Shown here in pieces: positions 27,178 through 37,800 of a DNA stretch of 64,000 bases (position 1 is its first letter; each line of letters opens with the position of its first letter). The notes below the pieces were generated by a model that was given only the letters and a program-made list of their open reading frames with translations, searched no databases and was not told where the DNA came from. The position numbers and the translations under genes were made by a program. The DNA is from Chlorogloeopsis sp. ULAP01 (GTDB lineage Bacteria; Cyanobacteriota; Cyanobacteriia; Cyanobacteriales; Nostocaceae): positions 372,001 to 436,000 of the forward strand of contig NZ_JAUDRH010000004.1 of NCBI RefSeq assembly GCF_030381805.1, read 5' to 3'.

Positions 27178-28923
27178 CTAATTTGCTGCTAATTGCGGTT
27201 GAGAGATCAAATCCACAAAAACCTGACGTATCTGGTTAATAACCTGAAGCTGATCATCACCTGTTTGTTGGACTTCAGTAATGCCTTGTAACTTCTGCCG
27301 CAATCCATCAAGAGAATCCTGAATTGGTTGTAAAGCCTCTTGATATAAATTCACTCTGCCTGAACATTCCGCAGTAGCAGTTCGCAAAGACAACAAATCT
27401 TGCTCCATCATTTGCAGTTCTTGGCGCTTTGTCTGTTGCTGTTGAGTCTGTTGTTCTATTATTTCCTGGGTTTGTTCAATACTAGCCTGAATCTGCTCAA
27501 TTTCTCGTTCCAAGTTTTGCAGTGCTTCTGACTGTCGTTGTCGCTGCTTTTCGAGCTGTAGCAGTATAGAATTGAAATCCAATTTGTCTTCTTGCAAGTA
27601 GGCGTAAACCTGTTCTTGCCGATTTAGCAGTACTGCTTTGTGTTGTTTGAGCAGCCCTCGACAGTCAAGCAAATGGCGACGTTGTCCAACGAGTGTTTCG
27701 TTTAGCATTTGGTAGTGATCTTTTTCGTCTGCCAGTTCAACCTCTAATGCACTCCGCTCAGTTTTAGATGTCTGATTTATCTTTCTTTGTAGTTCTTCTA
27801 TAGTTTCTTGTTTATCTTTAAATTCTTGTTCTTGTTCTTTTACAAAATTAAAGTCTATATTTAATTTTCCCTGCAAGTCCTGCACTATCTTGTGCAATTC
27901 TTCCAGAGGCATTTTTTCTAAAGCTGCCACATCCACTTCTTGGCTAGTAAATCCATCACCGGACATTGCTGCCAAGAATTGAATCTGCTGGTATAGTTCT
28001 TCTTGGTGTCGCAATTGCTTTTTCAGTTGATAAGCATACTCTTGCTTACAGTTGAGACTAACTGTATTCATCCTCAACTGTGCTATTTGCTGTTCTAGAG
28101 AATCTTGCGCTTGTTGCCATTCGTTTTGACGCTCAGGTAAAACTTGTGACAAGCGATCTACTTCTGCTTGTTGTTCGCCAACCGCTATTTTTTGCTGCTC
28201 CAGTTTTTCCCAATGAGAGTTGAGAAGGGACTGTTGCTTTTCCAGCATTTCCAATGCTAATTGCAGATGTTCCCGCACTGTTTCTGTAGGAGCAACGTTG
28301 CCAGAGAGCCGATCTAGTAATTCATTAACTAGACGGCTTTGCTGTTCATCCAGCATCTTTCCCTGCTGTAAATTTGCTTGAGACTCTTCTAGGCGGCGCT
28401 GCTCACCCCGCAAATGTTCCCAAGCTCCTTCTAGCTCTTGACGGTTGCGCTCAACTTCTTCTCGCAACTTTTCCATTTCTGCACAAGATGTCTCAACTAC
28501 TTGCTTTTGTGTCTCCAAGCGTTGAAACTCATCTTCCATGTTTTCTAATTGTTCCAAGCGCGTCTCAATTTCTAGTTCGCGACGATTAAGTTCCTGTGCT
28601 TGAAACGTGAGTGATTCTTTCCACTGATCAATTTCTTCTTCTTTGACTTTAATTTTTTCCAACTGACGAGAAAAATTCTGCAAAATATTTACTAACGGAC
28701 GCCCCGCCTCTTGAATCCGCTGCACTTGACGCTGAGGAGTCATTTCCACCAATATAAGTGCGCCATCATTTAATTTACTGGCTTCCTCAGCAGCGATTAC
28801 GTCTTCTGATACGGTACTCCAACTTTGGTCTGTTCGCTGACAAGCTAACAGTTTTAATTCTGTTTTGCCAGCACCAGTAAGTAAACTGCCTTTCTGTTTT
28901 TGTACTTCTGCTAAATACAGCAC
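27178..28923 (-). CDS. hmpF: Pilus motility taxis protein HmpF
   Basis: This 581-residue protein has a conserved N-terminal domain (MLYLAEVQKQKGSLLTGAGK to about residue 95). A continuous Gln/Glu-rich coiled coil runs from about 95 to 550. In Nostoc punctiforme HmpF accumulates at the leading pole of hormogonium cells and is needed for type IV pilus activity and directional gliding. The divergent position upstream of hmpABCDE matches that locus. Identification rests on the N-terminal domain, the coiled coil and the context. Confidence 0.92.
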   Translation of the reverse strand: MLYLAEVQKQKGSLLTGAGKTELKLLACQRTDQSWSTVSEDVIAAEEASKLNDGALILVEMTPQRQVQRIQEAGRPLVNILQNFSRQLEKIKVKEEEIDQWKESLTFQAQELNRRELEIETRLEQLENMEDEFQRLETQKQVVETSCAEMEKLREEVERNRQELEGAWEHLRGEQRRLEESQANLQQGKMLDEQQSRLVNELLDRLSGNVAPTETVREHLQLALEMLEKQQSLLNSHWEKLEQQKIAVGEQQAEVDRLSQVLPERQNEWQQAQDSLEQQIAQLRMNTVSLNCKQEYAYQLKKQLRHQEELYQQIQFLAAMSGDGFTSQEVDVAALEKMPLEELHKIVQDLQGKLNIDFNFVKEQEQEFKDKQETIEELQRKINQTSKTERSALEVELADEKDHYQMLNETLVGQRRHLLDCRGLLKQHKAVLLNRQEQVYAYLQEDKLDFNSILLQLEKQRQRQSEALQNLEREIEQIQASIEQTQEIIEQQTQQQQTKRQELQMMEQDLLSLRTATAECSGRVNLYQEALQPIQDSLDGLRQKLQGITEVQQTGDDQLQVINQIRQVFVDLISQPQLAAN

Positions 28924-29542
28924 ACCCTTAATCCTTCTGATGGACTTATATATCAGTGTTTGTTATACGAATTTAATTTCGGTAAGCTGCCTTGTTTAAA
29001 ACTTAAGCTAGGGGGAAACAAGGCAGGCAAAATTTTCTATTCTATAGACGCGAAATTGGAGGCAGCGTGCTGCTCTGTTTCCCAGAGTTGTAGCGACTGC
29101 CGTCACGTCTTAAGATTTATACAACCAAATTGTCGCTTCTTTATATTTTCTACTGCTATCAGTTACACTGACTACCGTGTTATCACCCAGGTTATCTAGG
29201 AAGATTAATGTCTCTCAAAAGATAGAAATTGGAATTGATTAGGTTATTACCTTGTCGAAAATACAGGATAAGAGCTAGTATAAAAATTTTCTCTAATTCT
29301 TTAACTGTAAATTCCAATACATTTACTGAAAGGATAGAAAAACAAAAGGGCAAAATTAAAAAACTGGATTCCACAAATTGTCCCTTAATTCACATCTTGT
29401 GTTGGTTCCAATAGGAGCCGTCATTACCAGGTTGAATCTAGTAACAAGAACCAGAGTGAACTGGCTCTTTATATCGTAAGCAAAAGGGACGTAAGTCTTA
29501 CAAATAAAATTGACAAAATTAAAAGGAGTACTTTTTCGCTAA
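28924..29542. promoter_or_regulatory. Divergent hmpF / hmpA control region
   Basis: The 619-bp spacer separates the divergent hmpF and hmpA genes and should contain both promoters. AAAAGGAG at 29520-29527 is a ribosome binding site-like sequence, but 15 bp from the hmpA ATG. Positions 29040-29110 contain a dispersed-repeat fragment (AGACGCGAAATTGG, GTTGTAGCGACTGCCG) like those at 16700 and 285. I could not assign a sigma factor class to a promoter by eye. Confidence 0.55.
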
Positions 29543-30784
29543 ATGCAAGGAAATTTAAATGAAATTGATATTCGTAGTATCCTGCAATTGATTGAGTTGG
29601 GGCAACGCACTGGACAATTATTTGTAGAAATCCATAGTGACTACAAATGCTCCGGATTATGTGTAGATGAAATAGACAGACATCATGATTGCGGCGATCG
29701 CCAGTTTTGGTTTGTTTTTTTTCTCAACGGTCAAATTATTTATGCAGCTAATGGCGATAACAGTCTATCGCGTTTGAGTGATAATTTGCGCCACTATCAA
29801 ATTAAAGTACAACTCGATGAACGAGAACTAAATCAGATAAGAGCTATAAATGCACTCGAATATGCATACCTATGGATGTTGTTAGAGCAAAATATCATTA
29901 ATCCAACCCAAGCTCGCAGTATAATCCACAGCTTGGTGCATGAGACTCTCTTCGATCTACTGAATTTACAGCAAGGTAACTTTATTTTTGAGGTGGGTTC
30001 GGCACTGACTCCGCAATTAACTACTCTAGAGATTGCCCCCGCACTGACTGAGATGATCAAGCAGGTGCAAAATTGGAAGTTACTGTATCCTCATATTCAA
30101 TCTCCCGATCAAATTCCCGTCATCGCTGACATAGTTAATCTACGCTCTTCACTACCAGCAGTAACTGTAAATAAGCTACAGCGTTGGGCAGATGGTAAAA
30201 CTTCTCTGCGTCAATTAGCTCGCTATCTGAATCGAGATATTGTGACATTAGCTAAAGCTATACATCCTTACATCCAACAAGGTTGGGTACAATTACTGAC
30301 ACATAAATCCGAAAAAATACCCAATTTAGAGGAAAACCGAAAGCGATGCATATTATGTATTGATGATGCGATCACTATCTGTACGGCAGTAGAAAGTATT
30401 TTGCGTAACCAAGGATACGAAGCAATTTCTCAGAGGGATCCCCTAGAAGCACTGAGTCTAATTTTTAAGCTTAAACCCGATCTAATTTTGTGTGATATTA
30501 CTATGCCAGATTTAGACGGGTATGAAATTTGTGCTATGTTGCGCCATTCTCAAGCATTTCGGCAAGTTCCAATCATTATGCTTACCGCTAAAGAAGGATT
30601 TTTTGACCGAGTCAAAGCAAAAATGGTGGGAGCAACCGATTATTTAACAAAGCCATTTGGGAATAATGAATTGGTTATCTTAGTGGAGAAATATTTGTTA
30701 CCCTTTTGTATTAAAAGTAACAAAAGAGATACACCACTTGTTGATTCAGTAAAAGATAGAGTAAAAATATTATCACAGAATTAG
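29543..30784 (+). CDS. hmpA: PatA-type response regulator HmpA
   Basis: This 413-residue regulator is the first gene of the hmp chemosensory cluster. The N-terminal PatA/DUF4388 domain begins MQGNLNEIDIRSILQLIELG. A helical middle follows, and a C-terminal receiver domain (about 270-395) has the acidic pocket CIDDA, the phospho-acceptor Asp in LILCDITMPDLDGYE, Thr in IIMLTAKEG and Lys in YLTKPFG. PatA-type regulators pair with chemotaxis kinases in cyanobacterial motility systems (PilG/TaxP1 in Synechocystis). Confidence 0.92.
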   Translation: MQGNLNEIDIRSILQLIELGQRTGQLFVEIHSDYKCSGLCVDEIDRHHDCGDRQFWFVFFLNGQIIYAANGDNSLSRLSDNLRHYQIKVQLDERELNQIRAINALEYAYLWMLLEQNIINPTQARSIIHSLVHETLFDLLNLQQGNFIFEVGSALTPQLTTLEIAPALTEMIKQVQNWKLLYPHIQSPDQIPVIADIVNLRSSLPAVTVNKLQRWADGKTSLRQLARYLNRDIVTLAKAIHPYIQQGWVQLLTHKSEKIPNLEENRKRCILCIDDAITICTAVESILRNQGYEAISQRDPLEALSLIFKLKPDLILCDITMPDLDGYEICAMLRHSQAFRQVPIIMLTAKEGFFDRVKAKMVGATDYLTKPFGNNELVILVEKYLLPFCIKSNKRDTPLVDSVKDRVKILSQN

Positions 30785-30913
30785 TCAACATTAGAGTTCA
30801 GTTTGGGAAACTTAAGTAGTGTGAATAAAGTGATTTTTTACATTAAATGCTTGCGGTAAATTCGGAGACGTTCCAAGTCGGAACCTTTACATCAGGAGGT
30901 AGATTAGGCATTT

Positions 30914-31279
30914 ATGAGTACAGTTCTGATTGTGGAAGACAGTATTGCCCAAAGGGAGATGATCACAGACCTCCTGAAAGCAAGTGGCTTAACAGTAACC
31001 CATGCCAGCGACGGATTAGAAGCGTTGGAAGCAATTCAAACTGCTCCGCCCGATTTAGTGGTATTGGATATCGTTATGCCTCGAATGAATGGCTATGAAG
31101 TATGCCGTCGATTAAAATCCGATCCTAAAACCCAAAATGTTCCCGTGGTGATGTGTTCTTCTAAAGGCGAAGAATTTGATCGCTATTGGGGGATGAAGCA
31201 AGGTGCGGATGCCTACATAGCCAAACCATTCCAACCAACAGAATTGGTGGGAACAGTCAAACAACTGCTGCGAGGATAA
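30914..31279 (+). CDS. hmpB: CheY-like response regulator HmpB
   Basis: This 121-residue single-domain receiver has VEDS acidic residues near the N-terminus, the phospho-acceptor Asp in LVVLDIVMPRMNGYE, Ser/Thr in VVMCSSKGE and Lys in AYIAKPFQP. It probably carries phosphate from HmpE to the pilus machinery. CAGGAGG lies about 20 bp upstream of the ATG. The next gene begins 13 bp downstream. Confidence 0.93.
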   Translation: MSTVLIVEDSIAQREMITDLLKASGLTVTHASDGLEALEAIQTAPPDLVVLDIVMPRMNGYEVCRRLKSDPKTQNVPVVMCSSKGEEFDRYWGMKQGADAYIAKPFQPTELVGTVKQLLRG

Positions 31280-31292
31280 GGATGAGTATAAG

Positions 31293-31823
31293 ATGATGAG
31301 CAAGCCGGACTTTTTAGGGGGCAGTGGACAAGATCACTTTCGTCCTGAATTACAAGTAGAAAGTCCTGAAGGTGAATTACACCTGCGGTTTTTCATTCCT
31401 TCGCATCAGGAGTTTGCACTATTAGCTACAGGTATTCGTGAGGTAATTGAACTCAGTCCTGACAAAATTACTCCAATTCCTAATGCTTCTCCTTTACTTT
31501 TGGGTACTCTAAATTTACGAGGTCGAGTAATTTGGGTAGCTGATTTGGGTCAATTTCTGGGAGGAACAACAGCATTAAACACCGATCGCGCAGAGATTCC
31601 GGTGATAGCGATTGAAGAGCAAGACACAATTGTGGGCTTGGCAGTAGAAGAAATTGGCGGTATGCACTGGCTTGATGTGCAGCATTTGATGGCACCAACG
31701 AATGTGCCGGATACGATGGCTCCTTTTTTGCGGGGAGAGTGGTTATTAGATGCTCACAAAAAACAGTTTTTGCGACTGTTAGATCAAACGGCAATTTTAC
31801 GAAGTGCGCGCTGGGCGGGATGA
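31293..31823 (+). CDS. hmpC: CheW-like coupling protein HmpC
   Basis: This 176-residue CheW-domain protein links the receptor HmpD to the kinase HmpE. CheW features are FFIPSHQEFALLATGIREVIEL, TPIPNASPLLLGTLNLRGRVIWVADL and GLAVEEIGG. It sits between hmpB and hmpD with tight spacing (16 bp to the preferred hmpD start), so the genes are surely co-transcribed. Confidence 0.93.
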   Translation: MMSKPDFLGGSGQDHFRPELQVESPEGELHLRFFIPSHQEFALLATGIREVIELSPDKITPIPNASPLLLGTLNLRGRVIWVADLGQFLGGTTALNTDRAEIPVIAIEEQDTIVGLAVEEIGGMHWLDVQHLMAPTNVPDTMAPFLRGEWLLDAHKKQFLRLLDQTAILRSARWAG

Positions 31824-31839
31824 AATAGGGAGGCAGGAA

Positions 31840-34746
31840 ATGGCAGCGAGTGTAGATGATTACGCGCAGACATATCAACAGGCTCTAACAGCCTACGCGC
31901 AACAAAATTATGAAGAAGCAGCCACTCTTATTGATGAGGTGGTGCAAAATTTACCACACGATCCCAATACTCATTTGCTGAGGGGTCACATTTATTATGT
32001 TTTGCAGCAGTACGGTATAGCAAAAGCGGAATATCAAGAGGTATTAAAGTTAACTGAAGATCCAGAAATTGTTAATTTTGCTAAAAATGGTCTAGAGCAT
32101 ATCGCTCACTACCAACAAGGATTAGAAGCTGATTTTGAGGTAAATGATCACTCTGAAGCAAATTTCCCTAACTTGTCTGATTTTGGGGAAGATGGACAAC
32201 AAGAATTAGAAGATTTGGCAGCAATAGGAGACTCTAGCGACCAAAACTTTGATTTTAGTGCCTTTGAGCAGCAAGAGGTTCTGGAGGGGCCACAAGAGGA
32301 TTCCTTAGATAGTAATCCATTTGATATAGCCGTAGATATTAGTTTATTTGATACAACATTAGAGTCATCAGAAAATTCTGATGAAAATCCTTTTGCTTTT
32401 AGTTCCGAAGAGGCAGAAGATTCACAGATAAACATTTGGAATAAACAAACTGAACTAAAATTCCCTGCCTTCTTAGAAGAAGATATATCCGTAGAATCAG
32501 AAAAAGAAGCAGAAGAACCTAACAATTTATTCATAGATAGTACAGATTCTGTTTCTGAAGATTCAGAATTTCATCAGGAGAAGAATAGAGATTCTTTGCC
32601 ATTTCTACCAGACGATTCCTTTGCTACACCTGAATTAGAAAATCAAGTAAATTTACCTGAACAAACAGTTCCAAAACCAGTTGAACCGCATTCTAATTTT
32701 CTATTAAATCGGTTTGAGGATGAGACTTTACTGGTACAAGAAGCAGGTACCAGTGGTGATTTATCAGGAATAAATAGTTTAGGTTACACTAGCAAAGAAA
32801 AGCTCTCATCAACAAATTCAAACAGCACTTTCAATTTAGAAAACCAAAAATCTCACTCAAGCTCTGATGTAAAACAAAGTTATAGTTTTGAGGAAAATGA
32901 CAGCTTTGATATAGAGGCATTTGAATCTGCCTTTGGATCGGAGACGTTTGCAGATAGTGAAGACACAAGCAGCCTTTTAAATGGCAAATCTTCTCAGGGA
33001 AGCAATATAGAGTTTTTAGATGACTTTGATGACTTTGACGATCTAGGGAATATTCAAGCAGAGTTTGACTTTGTTGCAGACTCTAATTTGGGTGACTCTC
33101 AACTGCATTCTGGAGCGATCGCCCTAGATAGCAAAAATCACAGCAGAGCATTTGAAAACAACAAAAGTAGTCAAAAAAATCAGGCTGCTGGCAGCAACAC
33201 AGACAAGGATCGCGATGATGAGCTATTTAGTATCACCGGTTCGCAAGAAGCAGTGCCAATTTTTACTCAAGGTAGTGCTGCTAATATTGAACCACAAGTC
33301 GGTGTTGAGCAAGGTTTATTAGCTCCCTTTGAAAATGCTCCACTCACAACTAAGCAATGGATAATTGGTAGTACTGCGGGTATTGTTTCGGCAGTGGTTG
33401 TAGCTGCGGTTAGCTTCACCGCTACGACAATGTCCCCTGCCCAACAACGGGCATCACTGCGAAATACAGGTTGGGCAATGGCATTAGCAGCAGGAATGGC
33501 CAGTTTTGCAACCGCAGGTGTGATGGGTAATCTCAGCATTAGGCAATTGCGCCGCACCACCAAAGATTTACAAGCCCAATTTGATGCAGTACGGCAAGGA
33601 AATCTTAATGTCAAAGCCACCGTTTATTCTCAAGATGAATTAGGGCAATTAGCGGCAGGCTTCAATGAAATGACTCGTGTAATTTTCACGACTACACATG
33701 AAGCTACACGCAAAGCTCAAGAACAGGAAGAAGCTAAAGAAAACTTGCAACGCCAAGTAATTCGCTTGCTGGATGATGTCGAAGGAGCGGCTAGAGGAGA
33801 TTTGACTGTACAAGCCGAAGTGACTGCTGACGTATTGGGAGCAGTTGCCGATGCTTTTAACCTGACTATTCAAAACTTGCGCGATATTGTGCAGCAGGTA
33901 AAAGTAGCAGCACGGGAAGTTACTAAAGGGGCTACCAACTCCGAGACATTTGCGAGGGCATTATCTAGTGATGCCTTACGGCAGGCAGAAGAGTTGGCAG
34001 TTACCTTAAATTCCGTACAGGTAATGACTGATTCTATTCAGAGGGTGGCAGAAGCAGCACGGGAAGCGGAAGCTGTCGCCCGCGATGCCAGCAGTATCGC
34101 TCTTAAAGGTGGGGAAGCAGTGGAAAATACCGTGGCAGGTATTTTAGAAATTCGGGAAACTGTAGCTGAGACTACTCGCAAAGTCAAGCGCTTGGCAGAA
34201 TCTTCTCAAGAAATTTCTAAAATTGTGGCGTTGATTTCCCAAATTGCCTCCAGAACCAACTTGTTAGCACTCAATGCCAGTATTGAGGCGGCAAGGGCAG
34301 GAGAAGCCGGCAGGGGCTTTGCAATTGTGGCGGATGAAGTACGCCAGTTAGCGGACAGATCGGCTAAATCACTCAAAGAAATAGAAGAAATTGTCCGCCA
34401 AATACAGAGCGAAACCAGCTCGGTAATGACAGCAATGGAGGAAGGCACACAACAGGTAATCCAAGGAACCATCTTGGCAGAAGAAGCCAAGCGATCGCTC
34501 GAAAACATCATTCAAGTAGCGAATCGTATCGATATTCTCGTGCGCTCTATCACTACCGACACAGTTGAGCAAACAGAAACCTCCCGTGCTGTAGCTCAGG
34601 TAATGCAATCAGTCGAACTAACAGCCCAAGAAACTTCCCAAGAAGCACAAAGGGTTTCTGGTGCTTTGCAAAACTTGGTGGGTGTTTCCCGTGACTTAAT
34701 CTCCTCTGTAGAACGTTTCCGAGTGGAAGCCTCCGAAACTAGGTAA
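31840..34746 (+). CDS. hmpD: Methyl-accepting chemotaxis protein HmpD
   Basis: This receptor of about 968 residues has a TPR-like N-terminal region (about 5-90) and a long Ser/Asp/Glu-rich acidic stretch (about 95-495). Two transmembrane segments lie close together (about 505-530 and 548-570). One or two HAMP domains follow (about 572-700), then a signalling domain with the hairpin tip NLLALNASIEAARAGEAGRG. A large N-terminal part before adjacent helices is the PilJ-like layout. The start at MAASVDDYAQ is preferred over GTG 36 bp upstream because GGAGGCAGGAA lies directly before it. Confidence 0.93.
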   Translation: MAASVDDYAQTYQQALTAYAQQNYEEAATLIDEVVQNLPHDPNTHLLRGHIYYVLQQYGIAKAEYQEVLKLTEDPEIVNFAKNGLEHIAHYQQGLEADFEVNDHSEANFPNLSDFGEDGQQELEDLAAIGDSSDQNFDFSAFEQQEVLEGPQEDSLDSNPFDIAVDISLFDTTLESSENSDENPFAFSSEEAEDSQINIWNKQTELKFPAFLEEDISVESEKEAEEPNNLFIDSTDSVSEDSEFHQEKNRDSLPFLPDDSFATPELENQVNLPEQTVPKPVEPHSNFLLNRFEDETLLVQEAGTSGDLSGINSLGYTSKEKLSSTNSNSTFNLENQKSHSSSDVKQSYSFEENDSFDIEAFESAFGSETFADSEDTSSLLNGKSSQGSNIEFLDDFDDFDDLGNIQAEFDFVADSNLGDSQLHSGAIALDSKNHSRAFENNKSSQKNQAAGSNTDKDRDDELFSITGSQEAVPIFTQGSAANIEPQVGVEQGLLAPFENAPLTTKQWIIGSTAGIVSAVVVAAVSFTATTMSPAQQRASLRNTGWAMALAAGMASFATAGVMGNLSIRQLRRTTKDLQAQFDAVRQGNLNVKATVYSQDELGQLAAGFNEMTRVIFTTTHEATRKAQEQEEAKENLQRQVIRLLDDVEGAARGDLTVQAEVTADVLGAVADAFNLTIQNLRDIVQQVKVAAREVTKGATNSETFARALSSDALRQAEELAVTLNSVQVMTDSIQRVAEAAREAEAVARDASSIALKGGEAVENTVAGILEIRETVAETTRKVKRLAESSQEISKIVALISQIASRTNLLALNASIEAARAGEAGRGFAIVADEVRQLADRSAKSLKEIEEIVRQIQSETSSVMTAMEEGTQQVIQGTILAEEAKRSLENIIQVANRIDILVRSITTDTVEQTETSRAVAQVMQSVELTAQETSQEAQRVSGALQNLVGVSRDLISSVERFRVEASETR

Positions 34747-34850
34747 AGAATGAAGTATGAAATTATGAAGTATGAAGTTTCGTTCATTCTTCATTACTCA
34801 TTCTTCATCTTGCTTCTTAATCCTCCATCCTTTATCCTTCATCTTGTCCT
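34747..34850. repeat. ATGAAGT / TTCATTC short repeats between hmpD and hmpE
   Basis: Tandem ATGAAGTATGAA units (34750-34780) are followed by their complement TTCATTCTTCATTACTC and TCCATCC/TTCATCT units (34784-34847). The two halves can pair into an imperfect hairpin. The repeat ends one codon-length short of the hmpE ATG, which has no clear Shine-Dalgarno sequence. Confidence 0.7.
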
Positions 34851-37800
34851 ATGCTGCCAGAACAACAACAGCGTATTCTAGGTTACTTTATTGAGGAAGC
34901 TAAAGAGCACCTGAATACAATTGAGCAGGGATTGCTAAACCTTCAAAGTACCATCAAAGACCCAGAAATGCTCAACGAAATCTTCAGAGCCGCTCACTCA
35001 ATTAAAGGAGGAGCTGCGATGCTGGGTTTAAGTAGTATTCAGTTAACTGCTCACCGTTTGGAAGACTGTTTTAAAGTTTTAAAAGAGAATTCAGTTCAAG
35101 TAGATCAAAAACTTGAATCTTTGTTTCTTGATGTGTCTGATGCTCTCAAAGCACTGCTAGAAAATTTACAAGGGCCGTTTGGTTTAACAGAAGATACTGC
35201 TAATCAAATTATCTCAAAAGTAGAACCAACTTTTGGCTGGTTGAACCAACATTTAAATTTTCTTGTACAACAAGAAAGCGGTGGAGAAAATTCTAGAGAT
35301 AGTGATTGCTGGCAAAATCACCAAAACCTGGTGATGCAAACTTTGCGCGAGATGTTGCAGTTATTTAAACAAGACTCTACGCCAGAAACACGAAAAAGTC
35401 TTCAGAATTGTTGCAATAAATTAGCTGAACTAGGTACACAATTTAGTTGCCAAAATTGGTCTAATTTGTGTGATGCGGCAGGAATGGCGATCGCTAATCA
35501 AGAAAATACTTTTCTGACTTTAGCAAAAATCATTATTACAGATATTAAAAAAGCGCTAGAACTTGCTTTAGCAGCAAAGGAACACGAAATTACTATTAGT
35601 CAGCAATTAGAAGTATTAATTCCTCAAATAGTTGAATCTTTAGATAATGCCACTAATATTGGAAATGATAAGTCTGAACTGGAATTAACACTATCTTCAC
35701 AAACACCAGAAGAATTGTTGTCTCCAAATCCTTTTGAGATAGTTAGCGCTGACGAATTCATTATTTCAAACACCGATGATTTCAGCGAGTTTACTGCCGA
35801 ATCTGAATTAATAGACTATGAATCAGACGACAGTATTACTAGTCTATCTGAACTATCTGACCAAATTATCAATAATACCGATGGTAATATAGACAATTTT
35901 GATGAATTTAATGCTGAACCACAGCTAATAGATTTTGACTTACAGGACTCTAGTACTAACTTACCTGAACTATCATATCAATTTAATAATGATGATGAAG
36001 ACGAAGCTTCAATATATAGTAGCTTTGATACTAATGCTCATGGGCCAGAGGTAGGAGTTGCTGAACTGAGTACCCTTGCTCAATTATTTGAAAGAGAAAC
36101 TCCTGATTTCAATGACAATTGGGATATAGAAGAGGAAATTATCGAACCTGATCCCGTTAGTAACGAAGTTGAACTTAAAATTGATGATAGTGAAACAGAA
36201 GATATTAGTAACGATTTTGCAGAATTATTATCTGTAGAGGGAGAAAAAAGTCTTAAAGATAATCAGAACATAAATACTAAAGAAGATTTAACTTTGGTAC
36301 AGTTATTTGGTGATGATTTTTTAGAAGAAGAAAGTGTAAATCAACAAAATAAAATTACTAATGAAATTCTCCAAAGCAGTAACTTACAATCTACAAAAGA
36401 ATTAAATTCGTTAGAAATAGATATAGAAGATAATTTTGATGAATTGTTTTCATTAAAAGATAATCAGAATTCTATAGAAGAAAGTAATTCTGAAAATACG
36501 CCACAAACACAAATAAATTGGAATTTAGACAATCTGTTTAACCAAGCAGAAGAAAATAGTAGCTTAAATGTAAAAATTGATGAATCTGAGTTTGGGGATT
36601 TCTTTGATACAGTTTCTGCAACATCTTCCTTGTTTTCTCCTGTTGAAGAGGATCTGAATATATGGATACCAGAAGACACGGGTAAACAACAGCCGCAATT
36701 GCAGGAACCCCTTGAGCAAGATACAGCTAAAGCTTTAGAAGAGCTTTTGTTTGCAGCGACGAGTGCTAATGATATGTTTGGCGATCGCCAACAGTCTGCA
36801 CCTGCATCAGAGCCAGTTCTGGGAGATTTGGACATAGATTTATCCCAGGAACAACACTCAAATCTAACGCTTTCAGTTGATGGTGGTGCTGATAATTTAT
36901 TTGAAGAGTTGGTAATCAATGACTCAATTACTGCGCTACCTGGAAGCGATCGCGAATTTGCTGACACACGAATTCAGATTATTTCACAACAACCAGAAGC
37001 TCTGGAATTGTCTCCTGCATTTACTGACTTATCTACAGAAATTTCACAGGTTGATTTATCACAGCCACCAGTTGGGCAAGAACCTAGTTGGTTAGATGCC
37101 ATAGAAGAGGATAATAACGAGAGTCTGGAAATTTTATTTGAAGATTCACCAGCACCTAATTTTCATGATTTACAGGCTGATAATACAGATTTTTCCATTG
37201 CCACACCACAACAGCAGTGGACTGACGATAAATTCTCCACAATTACTGAACCTGATCTCAATTTTACAGATGCTTCTGAATCCCAAGTATTGCAAACATC
37301 CTCGGAGATTGCAGATATTGAGGCTAACACTAGCTTAGTGGATGTCTGGCAGTCAACTGAAACGATAGTTTTTGAGACTGAACAAGAAGCTGATGCTGCC
37401 AAAGTTGATTTTAGCGAAGATATATCGGCAACAAAAATTCCTCAAATCCAGGAAACAACTCAGGATGATGAGCATACAGCAGTAGAAGAAGATATTGCTA
37501 TTGCACCTACAGAATTGGTAGGAGTTGCCCTAGATTTTCCCAAGGCTTCAGAAATTGATGCTGGAGAAAATATACTTGCTGACTTCGATGAGTTGCCCGA
37601 AGAAGAAGTTACATCAAATACTAGTGTTCAGTCTATCTCTGAGCAAGAATTCATTGGTTTCAATGAGTTGTCCGAAGAGGATGTTGCACCAAACATTGAT
37701 GTCGAATCTGTTGAAAATCAAGAATTTGGCGATTTAGATGATTTGCTTAAAGAGGATGTTGCACCAAACATTGATGTTGAATCTGTTGAAAATCAAGAAT

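Noticed and set aside
36464..36967. 167-codon minus-strand ORF within hmpE
   Set aside because: It is a Ser-rich antisense shadow of the acidic linker (Asp/Glu codons read backwards), with no start signal.
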